Part shown: piece after piece, positions 55,504-64,000 of the stretch
Layout: every line of letters begins with the position of its first letter
Numbering within the stretch: position 1 is the first letter of the stretch
Assembly (NCBI GenBank): GCA_950096615.1
Contig: CATNCP010000001.1
Coordinates: forward strand, 1 to 64,000
Length of the DNA: 64,000 nt
Reading direction: 5' to 3'
DNA from: an uncultured Kangiella sp.
GTDB lineage: Bacteria; Pseudomonadota; Gammaproteobacteria; Enterobacterales; Kangiellaceae
Program-made: the position numbers and the translations under genes
The notes under the pieces: model-generated
What the model was told of the DNA's origin: nothing
The model's input: the letters and a program-made list of their open reading frames with translations, nothing else
Databases searched by the model: none

Positions 55504-56532
55504 TTACTCTTCATTATCAGTATTTAATAATAACTGAGCAACCTTGTCTTGAATAGCTTGAGGAACCTGTCTTTCGATTTCTGTGATGGCTTTGTTAATT
55601 GCAAATAACGTCGCTTTACTATCCGCAGAACCGTGACTCTTAATAACGATTTCGCGTAATCCTAACAGACTTGCACCGTTATACTGGTCGGGGTTGATAC
55701 GACGCTGAAAACGTTTTAACAAAGGCCACACCAAAGCCGACACAGCTTTGCTCCACCAATTGCTCGTAAATTCAGTTCTTAATTGATCATACAGGAAGCG
55801 CGTAATCCCTTCGCAGGCTTTAAGCACATTATTGCCCGTAAAGCCGTCGCAGACGACGACATCAACATCACCATCAAAGATTTCATTAGCTTCGATATAG
55901 CCCACATAATCAATCTCTGATTGGTTAGACAGCATATCGCCAGCAAGTTTAATGCTATCTCGGCCTTTTATTGCCTCTTCACCAATATTTAATAATGCAA
56001 CGCGTGGGTTCTCGATACCATCAGCACGCTCGCTAAGCACATGCCCCATGATAGCAAAACTGGTCAGCTGCTCAGCGCTCGCATCAATATTTGCACCAAG
56101 ATCCAACATATTGGTCACAGAGCCTTTGCGATTAGGAAGTTCTGCAGTTATTGCAGGACGCTCTATTCCAGGCAAGGTTCCTAATAGTACCGTGGCTAAA
56201 GCCATCAAAGCGCCGGTATTGCCAGAGCTCACACAAGCGTCAGCCTGACCATCACGAACCAATTCAAGACTTTTACGCATCGAAGAATCAGGCTTACGTC
56301 GAAGAGCCGCTGAAGGTTTTTCTGACATGCCAATAACTTCGGACGCGTCCTGAATTTTCAGACGAGAACCAAACTTAGGGAACTGTTTTAAGTGACTTTG
56401 GATGTCTTGTTGTGGGCCAACAAGGAATATTTCGAGATCAGAGTGTTGTTGCAGCGCAGAAATTGCTGCCGGAATAATAACAGAGGGGCCATAATCGCCC
56501 CCCATGCAATCAATCGCTAGCGTTTTTGTCAC
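55504..56532 (-). CDS. plsX: Phosphate acyltransferase
   Basis: The 342-aa enzyme makes acyl-phosphate from acyl-ACP for phospholipid synthesis. The start MTKTLAIDCMGGDYGPSVII, SSGNTGALMALA and VVCDGFTGNNVLKACEG are typical. The initiation codon is GTG. It lies between rpmF and fabH in the standard order. Confidence 0.94.
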   Translation of the reverse strand: MTKTLAIDCMGGDYGPSVIIPAAISALQQHSDLEIFLVGPQQDIQSHLKQFPKFGSRLKIQDASEVIGMSEKPSAALRRKPDSSMRKSLELVRDGQADACVSSGNTGALMALATVLLGTLPGIERPAITAELPNRKGSVTNMLDLGANIDASAEQLTSFAIMGHVLSERADGIENPRVALLNIGEEAIKGRDSIKLAGDMLSNQSEIDYVGYIEANEIFDGDVDVVVCDGFTGNNVLKACEGITRFLYDQLRTEFTSNWWSKAVSALVWPLLKRFQRRINPDQYNGASLLGLREIVIKSHGSADSKATLFAINKAITEIERQVPQAIQDKVAQLLLNTDNEE

Positions 56533-56578
56533 GGAAAATCCGGCTGATCAAAAACCAAGTGAATTTAATAGAGGACTA

Positions 56579-56743
56579 TTAAACTACTTTGCGACCTTTG
56601 TAGAAACCATCTTTAGTCACGTGGTGACGACGATGAACTTCACCTGTTTCGTTCTCTACTGACAACGTAGGTGCAGTTAAAGAGTCGTGCGAGCGACGCA
56701 TACCACGCGTAGAGCGAGTTTTGCGATTCTTTTGTACAGCCAT
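56579..56743 (-). CDS. rpmF: 50S ribosomal protein L32
   Basis: Absent from the ORF track because it is short. The minus strand encodes 54 aa: [20 protein letters not shown] at the start and [15 protein letters not shown] at the end, both typical of bacterial L32. It lacks the four-cysteine zinc ribbon (a C-minus form). AGGAG precedes the ATG. It follows yceD by 14 bases, as in most gammaproteobacteria. Confidence 0.96.
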   Translation of the reverse strand: MAVQKNRKTRSTRGMRRSHDSLTAPTLSVENETGEVHRRHHVTKDGFYKGRKVV

Positions 56744-56757
56744 TCTAAATCTCCTGC

Positions 56758-57282
56758 TTAATCAAACTTTAAATCTTTCAATGCGTTAAAAGGATTATCC
56801 TTCTCCGCTTTTTCAATACTTTCTTGTGGAAGCTCACCGCTTTCGTAAGCATCCATGTCTATGCACTCGCCATATAATGCTACGGGCGGCAAAGACAAAA
56901 TCAATTCATCTTCTACGACTGTTTTTAAATGCAAACCGTCGTCATCGACTAAAACTGGGTCGCCGTAATCAGGCACATGCTCCATCCGCTCTTCCGAGTA
57001 ACACGGATAGATAATCACTTGGTGGTCAACTTGATATGGAAAAGGCTCTAAACAGCCCTGACAAATCAATTCAACTTCACCCTTGAGACTTAGCTCAAGT
57101 AAAGTGACATGAGTATCTTCTACTCTATCCCCTTTAATACTGCAGACAATTTCACCTTTATCGGAGGCTAACTCCTGACGAAATCGGTCTAAGTATTCCA
57201 GATCGAGTGTGGCGTTTATTTCTTTCTCTTGATCCGCAAACTTGTAGGGATCAACAGACGCCGGTAACCTGCGACTTGACAT
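56758..57282 (-). CDS. yceD: YceD (DUF177) family protein
   Basis: The 174-aa protein has the DUF177 core with [16 protein letters not shown] and [18 protein letters not shown] and an acidic C-terminus ending in [11 protein letters not shown]. It is linked to 23S rRNA maturation or ribosome assembly in bacteria and plants. It is the first gene of the yceD-rpmF-plsX-fab run and divergent from maf. Confidence 0.92.
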   Translation of the reverse strand: MSSRRLPASVDPYKFADQEKEINATLDLEYLDRFRQELASDKGEIVCSIKGDRVEDTHVTLLELSLKGEVELICQGCLEPFPYQVDHQVIIYPCYSEERMEHVPDYGDPVLVDDDGLHLKTVVEDELILSLPPVALYGECIDMDAYESGELPQESIEKAEKDNPFNALKDLKFD

Positions 57283-57463
57283 AGGCGCGCAATAATACAG
57301 ATATCTTGGGTTTTAGTCAAAGCAAACCCACTATTTTTGGTGTTTTTTTGCTTTGAAATCGAAGATTTGGTTGATTTCTTGGCTAAATCACACAAAATGT
57401 AGGCTAACTACTTGTTTCTAAGTTAAATTTTAACGGTATTTACAACATACAACAAGCACTCTT

Positions 57464-58060
57464 ATGACAAATTCAGCAAAAGCCAAAAACATCGTTCTCG
57501 CTTCTTCTTCCCCATATAGGAAAGAGCTGCTTAGCCGCATTCTGAACGACTTTATCTGTGAGTCACCAGACATCGACGAAACGCCCTTCCCCGATGAGGA
57601 GCCGATTGAGCATGTCGCGCGTTTAGCTGAACAAAAAGCAATGACCGTATCGCTGAATCACCTAGACAGTATTATTATCGGCTCAGACCAAATTTGTGTC
57701 TTACAAGGTCAAATCCTTGGGAAGCCTCATACTGAAACAAAAGCCATCGAACAGCTTCAGGCATGTAGCGGCAAAACCGTTAACTTCTATACGTCCTTGT
57801 GCGTACTAGAAAGTGGCCAAGAAGCTAAAAGCATTGACGTGGTGGTCACAGAAGTAACGTTTAGAGAACTACAAAAAGACGAAATTGAACGTTATATTCA
57901 ACGAGAACAGCCTCTCGACTGTGCAGGCTCTTTTAAAGCCGAGAGCCTCGGTATTGCCCTGTTTGAATCTTTATCCTCAAAAGACCCCACAGCCTTGATT
58001 GGATTACCGTTAATTACCTTGGCGGGAAGCCTTAGAAAGCTAGACGTTAAAGTTATTTAG
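57464..58060 (+). CDS. Maf-type nucleotide pyrophosphatase (YceF-like)
   Basis: The 198-aa protein has the Maf signature LASSSPYRKELLSRI, DIDETPFPDEEP, SDQICVLQGQILGKP and the end LIGLPLITL. The proteins hydrolyse modified or non-canonical nucleoside triphosphates; the YceF group prefers 7-methyl-GTP. Next to yceD-rpmF, as for yceF in E. coli, so that subgroup is favoured. Confidence 0.9.
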   Translation: MTNSAKAKNIVLASSSPYRKELLSRILNDFICESPDIDETPFPDEEPIEHVARLAEQKAMTVSLNHLDSIIIGSDQICVLQGQILGKPHTETKAIEQLQACSGKTVNFYTSLCVLESGQEAKSIDVVVTEVTFRELQKDEIERYIQREQPLDCAGSFKAESLGIALFESLSSKDPTALIGLPLITLAGSLRKLDVKVI

Positions 58061-58185
58061 AGCGACTAAGCCTTTGGCCTCCAAATCAGATGTGTCGTAA
58101 GCAAAAAGCTCAGTGCAATTAAGATAGTGACAACATTTAGTCTCTCAAATTAACCAAAGTAGGATATGAATTAAGTTCTATCACT

Positions 58186-58935
58186 TCAAAAACTGTTTAC
58201 AACTGCCATCCCACGCTGACAAGCGGATAAATACCCTTCACCAAACAAATTATAATGGTTTAAGTAATGGTATAAATTATAAATCACTTTCTTTGTATCA
58301 TATTCCTCACTTCGAGGTAATACATCGTCGTAAGAATCATAAAAGTTATGATTAAAGCCACCAAACATTTCAATCATGGCTAAATCAACTTCCCTATCGC
58401 CGAAATAAACCGCAGGATCAATTAGCCAAACACTTTGCTCATCGAACATAACGTTTCCTGACCATAAGTCGCCATGGACTAAACTCATGTGCTGACTGTG
58501 TTGGTTTAGCCAGTTGATTAAACAATCTTTTTTGTCACTCAGAATGTCTATAAAGTTATTGCGAACTCTTAGAGCGGCAATCATTTCTGCCTGAGCCATT
58601 AGTCGCTTGTCGTAGAAGAAGCTTCCCCAGTCTTGGTACAAATCATTTTGCTGTGGGTTTAAGCCAATATAGTTATCTTCTTCGAGGCCAGCTCGTTTAA
58701 GTGGAATACTGTGAAGCTTGGCTAATTCTTTGCCGAAAGTAGCCATCATTTCTGAGTTGGGGCTAATCGCGTTGACTCTTTCTAGTTCTAACTGGTGCTC
58801 AGACACATTGATAACACGAGGAACTCGTAGCTTGATGTCGTTAGATTCTATGACACCCCTTAATAGCTCTAACCCAGCCACTTCTTTTAACAGCTGATCT
58901 TTAAAACGCGAGGCATTGTGTTTTATAAAGCTCAT
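58186..58935 (-). CDS. Fructosamine-kinase-like protein, N-terminally shortened
   Basis: The 249-aa product matches the fructosamine-3-kinase/YniA family from its second strand on: FIKHNASRFKDQLLKEVAGL, the catalytic LVHGDLWSGNVMFDEQ, and LIDPAVYFGDREVDLAMIEM. The family is about 290 aa, and the first 35-40 residues, with the glycine-rich nucleotide loop, are missing. An in-frame TAA two codons before the ATG rules out an upstream extension, and the neighbouring gene ends only 37 bases away. It may be a pseudogene or a divergent kinase. The catalytic loop and metal site are intact. Confidence 0.75.
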   Translation of the reverse strand: MSFIKHNASRFKDQLLKEVAGLELLRGVIESNDIKLRVPRVINVSEHQLELERVNAISPNSEMMATFGKELAKLHSIPLKRAGLEEDNYIGLNPQQNDLYQDWGSFFYDKRLMAQAEMIAALRVRNNFIDILSDKKDCLINWLNQHSQHMSLVHGDLWSGNVMFDEQSVWLIDPAVYFGDREVDLAMIEMFGGFNHNFYDSYDDVLPRSEEYDTKKVIYNLYHYLNHYNLFGEGYLSACQRGMAVVNSF

Positions 58936-58972
58936 AAATTAAAGCTTATCCAATAGTTACGGAGAAATCTCA

Positions 58973-59515
58973 CTAACGACTAAAATACTCCTTTGCTGTG
59001 ATCGAATAGACGTCAGCTTCTTTATCATAAATAGTAATACGTTCCACAAGAGTCTCGCCAATTCGTTTCGCCACAGCAACCGAACCATCGTTACCAGGCT
59101 GAATGAGACTGATGATTTTTTCAAGCCGCATAGTCTTAAAAGCATACCCAAGCGCTGCTTCGGCGGCTTCTGTGGCGTAACCTTTGCCCCAAGCTTTAGG
59201 ATGCAGTACCCAACCAATTTCTTTAGCTGGCCAGCCTTCCGGCTCGATAATGCCACAACGTCCGACAAACTCACCGCTTTCTTTTTCTTCAAGCGCCCAC
59301 TGACCATGACCACGCAGTACCCAATGCCCCGCCATACCAGCGATACTCCGCCATGCTTCGCGAGGTGACATTGGATGACCCGGTACCAAATAACGCGTAA
59401 TGTCCGGATCCGCCATCATTTCATAATAAGCGTTTAAGTCGCTTTCTTGGTAGGAGCGTAAGATGAGTCGTTCGGTTTGTAACACTGGAATTTTTATTAC
59501 ATCAAATAAATCCAT
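58973..59515 (-). CDS. GNAT-family N-acetyltransferase (RimJ/RimL type)
   Basis: From ATG 59515 (AAGGAC seven bases upstream) the 180-aa protein begins MDLFDVIKIPVLQTERLILR, the usual start of RimJ/RimL-type GNATs. The acetyl-CoA-binding segment WVLHPKAWGKGYATEAAEAA and LIQPGNDGSVAVAKRIGE are present. It acetylates an amine group; the substrate is unknown. The track's 12 extra residues have no ribosome binding site. Confidence 0.88.
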   Translation of the reverse strand: MDLFDVIKIPVLQTERLILRSYQESDLNAYYEMMADPDITRYLVPGHPMSPREAWRSIAGMAGHWVLRGHGQWALEEKESGEFVGRCGIIEPEGWPAKEIGWVLHPKAWGKGYATEAAEAALGYAFKTMRLEKIISLIQPGNDGSVAVAKRIGETLVERITIYDKEADVYSITAKEYFSR

Positions 59516-59613
59516 TTCAAAGTCCTTACTTTGATGGCTTGATTCACGCAAAATTGATGATATCTTGCTATCCTATATTTATTGACAGTCCTATCTTAAA
59601 TAAAGGAAAACTT

Positions 59614-60141
59614 ATGTCACGTATTTTATTAATGGTTTTTGGTTTGCTTCTTTCAGCAAATGTCGCTGCGAACTCTAACTGGGTCGGAGCTTTAGCGCCA
59701 GACTTTGAATTAAAAGATCAAAACGGTGATACCAAAAGCTTAAAAGACTTTAAAGACCAATGGGTAGTTTTGTATTTTTACCCCAAAGACGATACGCCCG
59801 GTTGTACCACTGAAGCCAAAAACTTTCGTGATAAATACCTTGAGTACAAGGCGTTAGACGCTGAAATCGTGGGCATTTCTCTTGATGACGTCAGTTCGCA
59901 TAAAGACTTTTCCAACGCTTACCAGCTACCCTTTACCATCCTAGCTGATGTCGACCAGGAAGCGAGCAAAGCTTATAAAGTGTTAGGTGGTTTTGGACCG
60001 ATGGAATACGCGGAGCGTGAAACCTTTATCATCGATCCTAAAGGCAATATCGTTTATCACTACTCAGAGGTAGACCCAGACGTTCATGCTGAAGAAGTGT
60101 ATGAGCAATTGAAAAAGTTACAAAAAGAGCTGGCAGGCTAG
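59614..60141 (+). CDS. Exported Bcp-type peroxiredoxin
   Basis: From ATG 59614 (AAGGAAA upstream) the 175-aa protein has a signal peptide (MSRILLMVFGLLLSANVAAN). The Bcp/PrxQ core has peroxidatic Cys in YFYPKDDTPGCTTEAKNF and VLGGFGPMEYAERETFIIDP. Most Bcp proteins are cytoplasmic; this one should act on peroxides in the periplasm. The last bases overlap a hairpin that serves the convergent operon. Confidence 0.9.
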   Translation: MSRILLMVFGLLLSANVAANSNWVGALAPDFELKDQNGDTKSLKDFKDQWVVLYFYPKDDTPGCTTEAKNFRDKYLEYKALDAEIVGISLDDVSSHKDFSNAYQLPFTILADVDQEASKAYKVLGGFGPMEYAERETFIIDPKGNIVYHYSEVDPDVHAEEVYEQLKKLQKELAG

Positions 60142-60148
60142 CTCTTAG
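60122..60148 (-). terminator. Terminator of the rluC-HAD operon
   Basis: On the minus strand AAGAGCT/AGCTCTT with an eight-base loop is followed by TTTTTG. The hairpin overlaps the 3' end of the convergent peroxiredoxin gene. Confidence 0.65.
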
Positions 60149-60156
60149 TTAAAGGC

Positions 60157-60801
60157 TTATTGCTGCTCTATTAATTGGCGAATATCGTCGATAATAGCGA
60201 TCGGAGCGTGCTGTTTGAGTAACTCCACTCTGTGCGCTCCATAAGTCACACCAACACTGTGCGTTCCTGCATTTTGCGCCATTTTCAGGTCATGGGTTGT
60301 GTCGCCCACCATTACGGTTTGCTGCGGCTTAACATCAAAATGTTTCATTAACGTGTGCAACATGGCCGGATCAGGCTTACTGTTCGACTCATCGCTGGCA
60401 ATAGTGGTATCGAAAAAGTGCTTAAGTTTAGACTCATCCAACACTCGATCTAAACCATGGCGCGCTTTACCGGTCGCAACCGTTAAGTAATAGCCTTCAT
60501 CTTTCAGCTTAGTCAGCACATCTTCCACGCCTTCGAACATTGGGCTTGGCGTCTTATCACCATCGACATACTGGTAACGGTATTCTTCAGTGATCCAGTC
60601 ATGGTCATCCACTTCAGGAAACAGCTGACGATAACAATTTCCCAAACTCAGTCCGATAATAGCTCTAACTTCATCATCAGTTGGGACAGGAAGCTTTAGG
60701 TTTCGAGCCGTAGCTTGCATCGCTGAAACGATTCTTCCCGTTGAATCCATTAAGGTTCCATCCCAATCAAAAACAATTAACGGTGTTTCGCGTGTTAGCA
60801 T
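60157..60801 (-). CDS. HAD-superfamily phosphatase (Gph-like)
   Basis: The 214-aa protein has the HAD motifs FDWDGTLMDSTGRI (nucleophile Asp), TVATGKARHGLDRV, a Lys segment ESNSKPDPAM and VGDTTHDLKMAQNAG. It resembles phosphoglycolate phosphatase and the HAD protein encoded with rluC in many gammaproteobacteria. It follows rluC by eight bases. Confidence 0.88.
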   Translation of the reverse strand: MLTRETPLIVFDWDGTLMDSTGRIVSAMQATARNLKLPVPTDDEVRAIIGLSLGNCYRQLFPEVDDHDWITEEYRYQYVDGDKTPSPMFEGVEDVLTKLKDEGYYLTVATGKARHGLDRVLDESKLKHFFDTTIASDESNSKPDPAMLHTLMKHFDVKPQQTVMVGDTTHDLKMAQNAGTHSVGVTYGAHRVELLKQHAPIAIIDDIRQLIEQQ

Positions 60802-60809
60802 AGTATTGG

Positions 60810-61769
60810 TTATGACTGTTTTCTTACTTGGTTGACGGTATGCTGCAAATCTTCCGGCAAAGGAGCCTCGACCTTGATTGGCTTCTTATCCTCTGGACGA
60901 ACTTTAAAATCTAACGAGTAAGCATGGAGGAAAAGCCGCTCACAAAGACCATCGCGCTTGAATTGTTGATTTAATGCATCATCACCATACTTATCATCAC
61001 CCACTAAGCTGCATCCTACAGACTGCGCATGTACTCGGATTTGATGCGTACGCCCGGTAATCGGTTCGGCCGACACTAAGGTTAATTCCTTAAATCGCTC
61101 TACAACCCTAAAACTGGTCAAGCAAGGTTTACCATCATCGCTGACTCGAACCAAGCGCTCACCAGACTTTACTTGAAACTTTCTTAATGGTGCATCAACA
61201 AATTTCTGCTTGGCTGGCCAATGACCATTGACCAATGCCCAGTAGCGCTTGTTAATCTTTTTCTCTTGAAGCTGCTTATGGATAAAGCGCAAGGTGCTAC
61301 GGCGTTTAGCAATCATCAGACAACCAGAGGTATCACGGTCTAAACGGTGAACCAGCTCTAAGAACGGTGCCGTAGGCCTTAAAGCACGTAATGCTTCTAT
61401 GACGCCAAAACTCATGCCACTACCGCCATGAACGGCCATGCCCGAAGGTTTATTGAGCACAATAACGCGATCATCTTCATAAATGATGGCATCTTCTAAC
61501 GATTGCACAACATTCAGCTTAACCGGAACTTCTTGGTCACGCTGAGCAGTCTGAACAGGCGGAATGCGAATAGAGTCGCCAGCCTCGATTTTATACTCGG
61601 CTTTAATACGACCTTTATTAACGCGGACTTCACCTTTGCGCAACATTTTATAGATGCGTGACTTTGGAACGCCTTTGAGCGTCTTCACTAGGTAATTATC
61701 AATGCGCTGCCCTTCTTCTTCGGCACTGACTTCGACAAATCGAACTTTTGGGCGGGAATCGTTACTCAT
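60810..61769 (-). CDS. rluC: 23S rRNA pseudouridine synthase
   Basis: The track's first codon is TTG (61778); ATG 61769 gives 319 aa beginning MSNDSRPKVRFVEVSAEEEG. An S4 domain (about 15-75) is followed by the RluA-type catalytic domain with Asp in ELVHRLDRDTSGCLMIAKRR, and GRTHQIRVHAQSVGCSLVGD. RluC modifies U955, U2504 and U2580 in E. coli numbering. It is divergent from rne, the standard arrangement. Confidence 0.94.
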   Translation of the reverse strand: MSNDSRPKVRFVEVSAEEEGQRIDNYLVKTLKGVPKSRIYKMLRKGEVRVNKGRIKAEYKIEAGDSIRIPPVQTAQRDQEVPVKLNVVQSLEDAIIYEDDRVIVLNKPSGMAVHGGSGMSFGVIEALRALRPTAPFLELVHRLDRDTSGCLMIAKRRSTLRFIHKQLQEKKINKRYWALVNGHWPAKQKFVDAPLRKFQVKSGERLVRVSDDGKPCLTSFRVVERFKELTLVSAEPITGRTHQIRVHAQSVGCSLVGDDKYGDDALNQQFKRDGLCERLFLHAYSLDFKVRPEDKKPIKVEAPLPEDLQHTVNQVRKQS

Positions 61770-62353
61770 CGGGCGCAACTATACCCTAAAATACCTAGAA
61801 ACAACACCTTAATGCACCTCAAATCAAGAACTTAAACAGAATAACGATTGCTGGAATCTCTATATCTGTTTATAATGCCTACACGGAGTCTATAGTGCTC
61901 CGATGAGAAGTGAGGCAAATTGGTATAAGAACAATACCAATCAAGAATAGTGCCTCAACACATTGGTGTTAGATGTAAACCCATATCGCGTAACGCCTTA
62001 GCGACATACGCATGGTCATACTGACACCCCCAAAGAATTTATGTAATAACACCGAACATGGTGAAGTAACAGAATAGTAGAGCCTTAAAGTATTCTAATT
62101 GGCTCGGTTGGTTTGGCTTCTTTTATGCACAAAAGCGGTAAGACATAGAATAGCCAAACAGGAAAAAACTGATTAATTTTAAGCGTGGAAAGACAACTGC
62201 ATGAAGGACTCTTTAGTCATAAAAATGTTTGTCACAATTAAGCAAGAAAGTACTGTCTAAACAACAAGTTAGATAGTATACCTCAGCCTATTCCTAAAAT
62301 TTCTGTTCTAACTCTCACTGTGTTCGCGGTTTAAAAAAGAGAGTTTTTATACA
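61770..62353 (+). promoter_or_regulatory. Long structured 5' leader and promoter of rne
   Basis: A good sigma70 promoter lies at 61848-61876: TTGCTG, 17 bases, TATAAT. Transcription would start near 61883, giving a leader of about 470 bases. Early in it are two hairpins: CGGAG/CTCCG (61885-61902), and a nested stem at 61912-61956 with GAGGCA/TGCCTC outside and ATTGGTAT/ATACCAAT inside. In E. coli the rne leader (about 360 bases) carries hairpins that RNase E binds to control its own mRNA; the same role is likely. No ORF is seen in the leader. Confidence 0.75.
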
Positions 62354-64000
62354 ATGAGACGTATGTTAATTAACGCAACTCACCACAATGAAGAGTTGCG
62401 TGTTGCGATGGTCGATGGCCAACGCTTATATGATTTAGATATTGAGTTAGCAGGAAGAGAACAGAAAAAAGGAAACATTTATAAGGGTAAAGTTACCCGA
62501 ATCGAACCTAGCTTGGAAGCTGCCTTTGTAGACTATGGCGCAGAACGTCATGGTTTCCTTCCGTTAAAAGAAGTTGCCCGTGAGTATATGCACAACCCTC
62601 CTCACAAAGGCCGTCCTACCATCAAAGATGCCTTGAAAGAAGGCCAAGAAATCATAGTTCAGATTGATAAAGAGGAACGCGGCAATAAAGGTGCTGCGCT
62701 TACTACTTCTGTCAGTTTGGCGGGTAGTTACCTAGTATTAATGCCTAACAACCCTCGTGCTGGCGGTATTTCACGTCGAATCGAAGGTGAAGAGCGCTCT
62801 GACCTTAAGCAAATCATGGGCCAGCTCGCGGTACCAAAAGGTATGGGTTGCATCGTCAGAACGGCTGGAGTCGGTAAAAGCCTTGAAGAAATCAATTACG
62901 ATTTCGGCTACTTGCTGGAATTCTGGAAGAACATCAAAGAAGTTTCAAACACTCGCCCTGCTCCTTTCTTAATCACTCAAGAGTCAGACGTGATTACTCG
63001 TGCGATTCGTGACTATTTACGTCCAGATATCGGTGAAATCATCGTCGATCGTAAAGAAGTTCATGATCGCATTAAAACTGAGTTGGGTTATCAGCGACCA
63101 GACTTCGTGAATCGAGTGAAGTTCTACAAAGACGAAATCCCTCTATTCAACCGTTACCAAGTCGAAAGCCAAATCGAAAGCGCTTTCCAGCGTGAAGTAC
63201 GCTTACCATCAGGTGGTTCGGTTGTTTTTGACCAAACCGAAGCATTGCTTTCTATTGATATCAACTCAGCCAAAGCGACAAAAGGCGGTGATATTGAAGA
63301 AACAGCATTACACACCAATAAAGAAGCTGCAGAAGAAATCGCGCGTCAATTACGTCTGCGTGATATTGGTGGCCTTATTGTTATCGACTTCATCGATATG
63401 GGACCTCCGCGCAATCAGCGCGAAGTGGAAAAAGTTTTAAAAGAGTCGGTTGCTCGAGATCGTGCACGTATTCAAATTGGTCGAATTTCGCGATTCGGGC
63501 TGCTTGAAATGTCACGTCAACGTTTACGCCCTTCTCTTGAAGAATCAAGCCAGCACGTATGTCCGCGCTGTAGTGGTTCTGGTGTTATTCGTGGTACTGA
63601 CTCATTGGCACTATCTATTCTTCGTTTGATGGAAGATGAAGCCATGAAAGAATCAACAGCTGAAGTACAAGCAGTACTGCCTGTTGAGGTAGCGACTTTC
63701 TTATTAAACGAAAAGCGTCGTAAGATTGAGCAAATCGAGAAGCGTCAAAAAGTTCGTTTAGTCGTTGTTCCAAACCCTCATATGGAAACACCTCACTACG
63801 AAGTGCTTCGCGTCAAAGGTGGTGAAACTCTTGAAGACAATAGCTACTCACTAATCGGTAAAGCTCCTGAAGTTGAGCTGGTAAAAAGCACAACTCAACC
63901 TGTGCAGCCGCTAGATGAGCCTGCTTTGAAAGGATTAAAGCACAGCACCCCTCCTCCTGCACCAAGCACCAAGCCGAAGAAAAAGAACAAGCCTAAGCAA
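62354..64000 (+). CDS. rne: Ribonuclease E, N-terminal catalytic part (runs off the window)
   Basis: The ATG at 62354 opens a frame with no stop before the window end, so the ORF track omitted it. It begins [20 protein letters not shown] like E. coli RNase E. The 549 visible residues cover the S1 domain ([20 protein letters not shown]), the DNase I-like catalytic domain with metal-binding Asp in [12 protein letters not shown] and VIDFIDMGP, and the zinc link VCPRCSGSG. It then enters the linker towards the Pro/Lys-rich C-terminal region. It is the main mRNA-decay and rRNA-processing endonuclease. Incomplete. Confidence 0.96.
   Translation, partial: MRRMLINATHHNEELRVAMVDGQRLYDLDIELAGREQKKGNIYKGKVTRIEPSLEAAFVDYGAERHGFLPLKEVAREYMHNPPHKGRPTIKDALKEGQEIIVQIDKEERGNKGAALTTSVSLAGSYLVLMPNNPRAGGISRRIEGEERSDLKQIMGQLAVPKGMGCIVRTAGVGKSLEEINYDFGYLLEFWKNIKEVSNTRPAPFLITQESDVITRAIRDYLRPDIGEIIVDRKEVHDRIKTELGYQRPDFVNRVKFYKDEIPLFNRYQVESQIESAFQREVRLPSGGSVVFDQTEALLSIDINSAKATKGGDIEETALHTNKEAAEEIARQLRLRDIGGLIVIDFIDMGPPRNQREVEKVLKESVARDRARIQIGRISRFGLLEMSRQRLRPSLEESSQHVCPRCSGSGVIRGTDSLALSILRLMEDEAMKESTAEVQAVLPVEVATFLLNEKRRKIEQIEKRQKVRLVVVPNPHMETPHYEVLRVKGGETLEDNSYSLIGKAPEVELVKSTTQPVQPLDEPALKGLKHSTPPPAPSTKPKKKNKPKQ

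Noticed and set aside
1-64000. CRISPR arrays, tRNA and rRNA genes
   Set aside because: No regularly spaced direct repeats, no cloverleaf-like TTCRANNC/CCA pattern and no rRNA-like sequence was recognised by eye; short or divergent ones could be missed.

Overview
The window reads as chromosome of a marine-type gammaproteobacterium. The evidence is the conserved yceD-rpmF-plsX-fabH-fabD-fabG-acpP-fabF-pabC-mltG-tmk-holB-pilZ-tatD block, the divergent rluC/rne pair, PurT, Prc and a FolE2-type GTP cyclohydrolase. Moderate-to-low GC, several secreted S8 peptidases and a sodium-pumping oxaloacetate decarboxylase are compatible with Kangiella or a close relative. That assignment is inference and was not tested by any search.

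Layout: 1-143 is the tail of a decayed IS3-type transposase. 421-2012 holds a LysE-type exporter, a 54-aa DUF1328 membrane peptide missing from the ORF track, and a YqaA-like membrane protein. 2081-5514 is the oadG-oadA-oadB sodium pump operon (minus strand). 5820-10130 is a minus-strand operon merC-like/folE2/M1 peptidase/DUF6702-like, with a near-consensus Zur operator upstream. 10413-11729 is an APC permease. 11766-20069 is a copper/silver block: small Cys/Met-rich exported protein, TolC/CusB/CusA efflux system, CopC, CopD and an NTF2-like protein. 20431-29686 holds housekeeping genes (pirin, purT, moeB/thiF-like, zntB-like, mscS-like, prc, gcdH).

29879-43946 is the most unusual part. Three secreted subtilisin-like proteases flank a five-gene same-strand run: a secreted protein, an FHA-GAF protein, a Ser/Thr kinase with a transmembrane segment and a TPR tail, a soluble histidine kinase and a NarL-type response regulator. 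All three protease genes carry an upstream inverted motif of the form TAGGGG-N4-CCC, 50-70 bp before the start codon. This suggests a protease regulon controlled by the enclosed phosphorylation cascade. Two of the proteases end in SLH-like repeats, which is unusual for a Gram-negative.

44073-57282 is the fatty-acid/cell-envelope/replication block. It is interrupted by a DUF11 secreted protein, a PH-domain membrane protein and two large near-palindromic repeats that overlap the stop codons of fabG and fabH. 57464-61769 holds maf, an apparently N-terminally shortened fructosamine-kinase-like gene, a GNAT acetyltransferase, an exported Bcp-type peroxiredoxin, a HAD phosphatase and rluC. From 62354 the window runs into the catalytic half of RNase E, preceded by a long structured leader with a good sigma70 promoter. 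No rRNA, tRNA, CRISPR array or intact mobile element was recognised.
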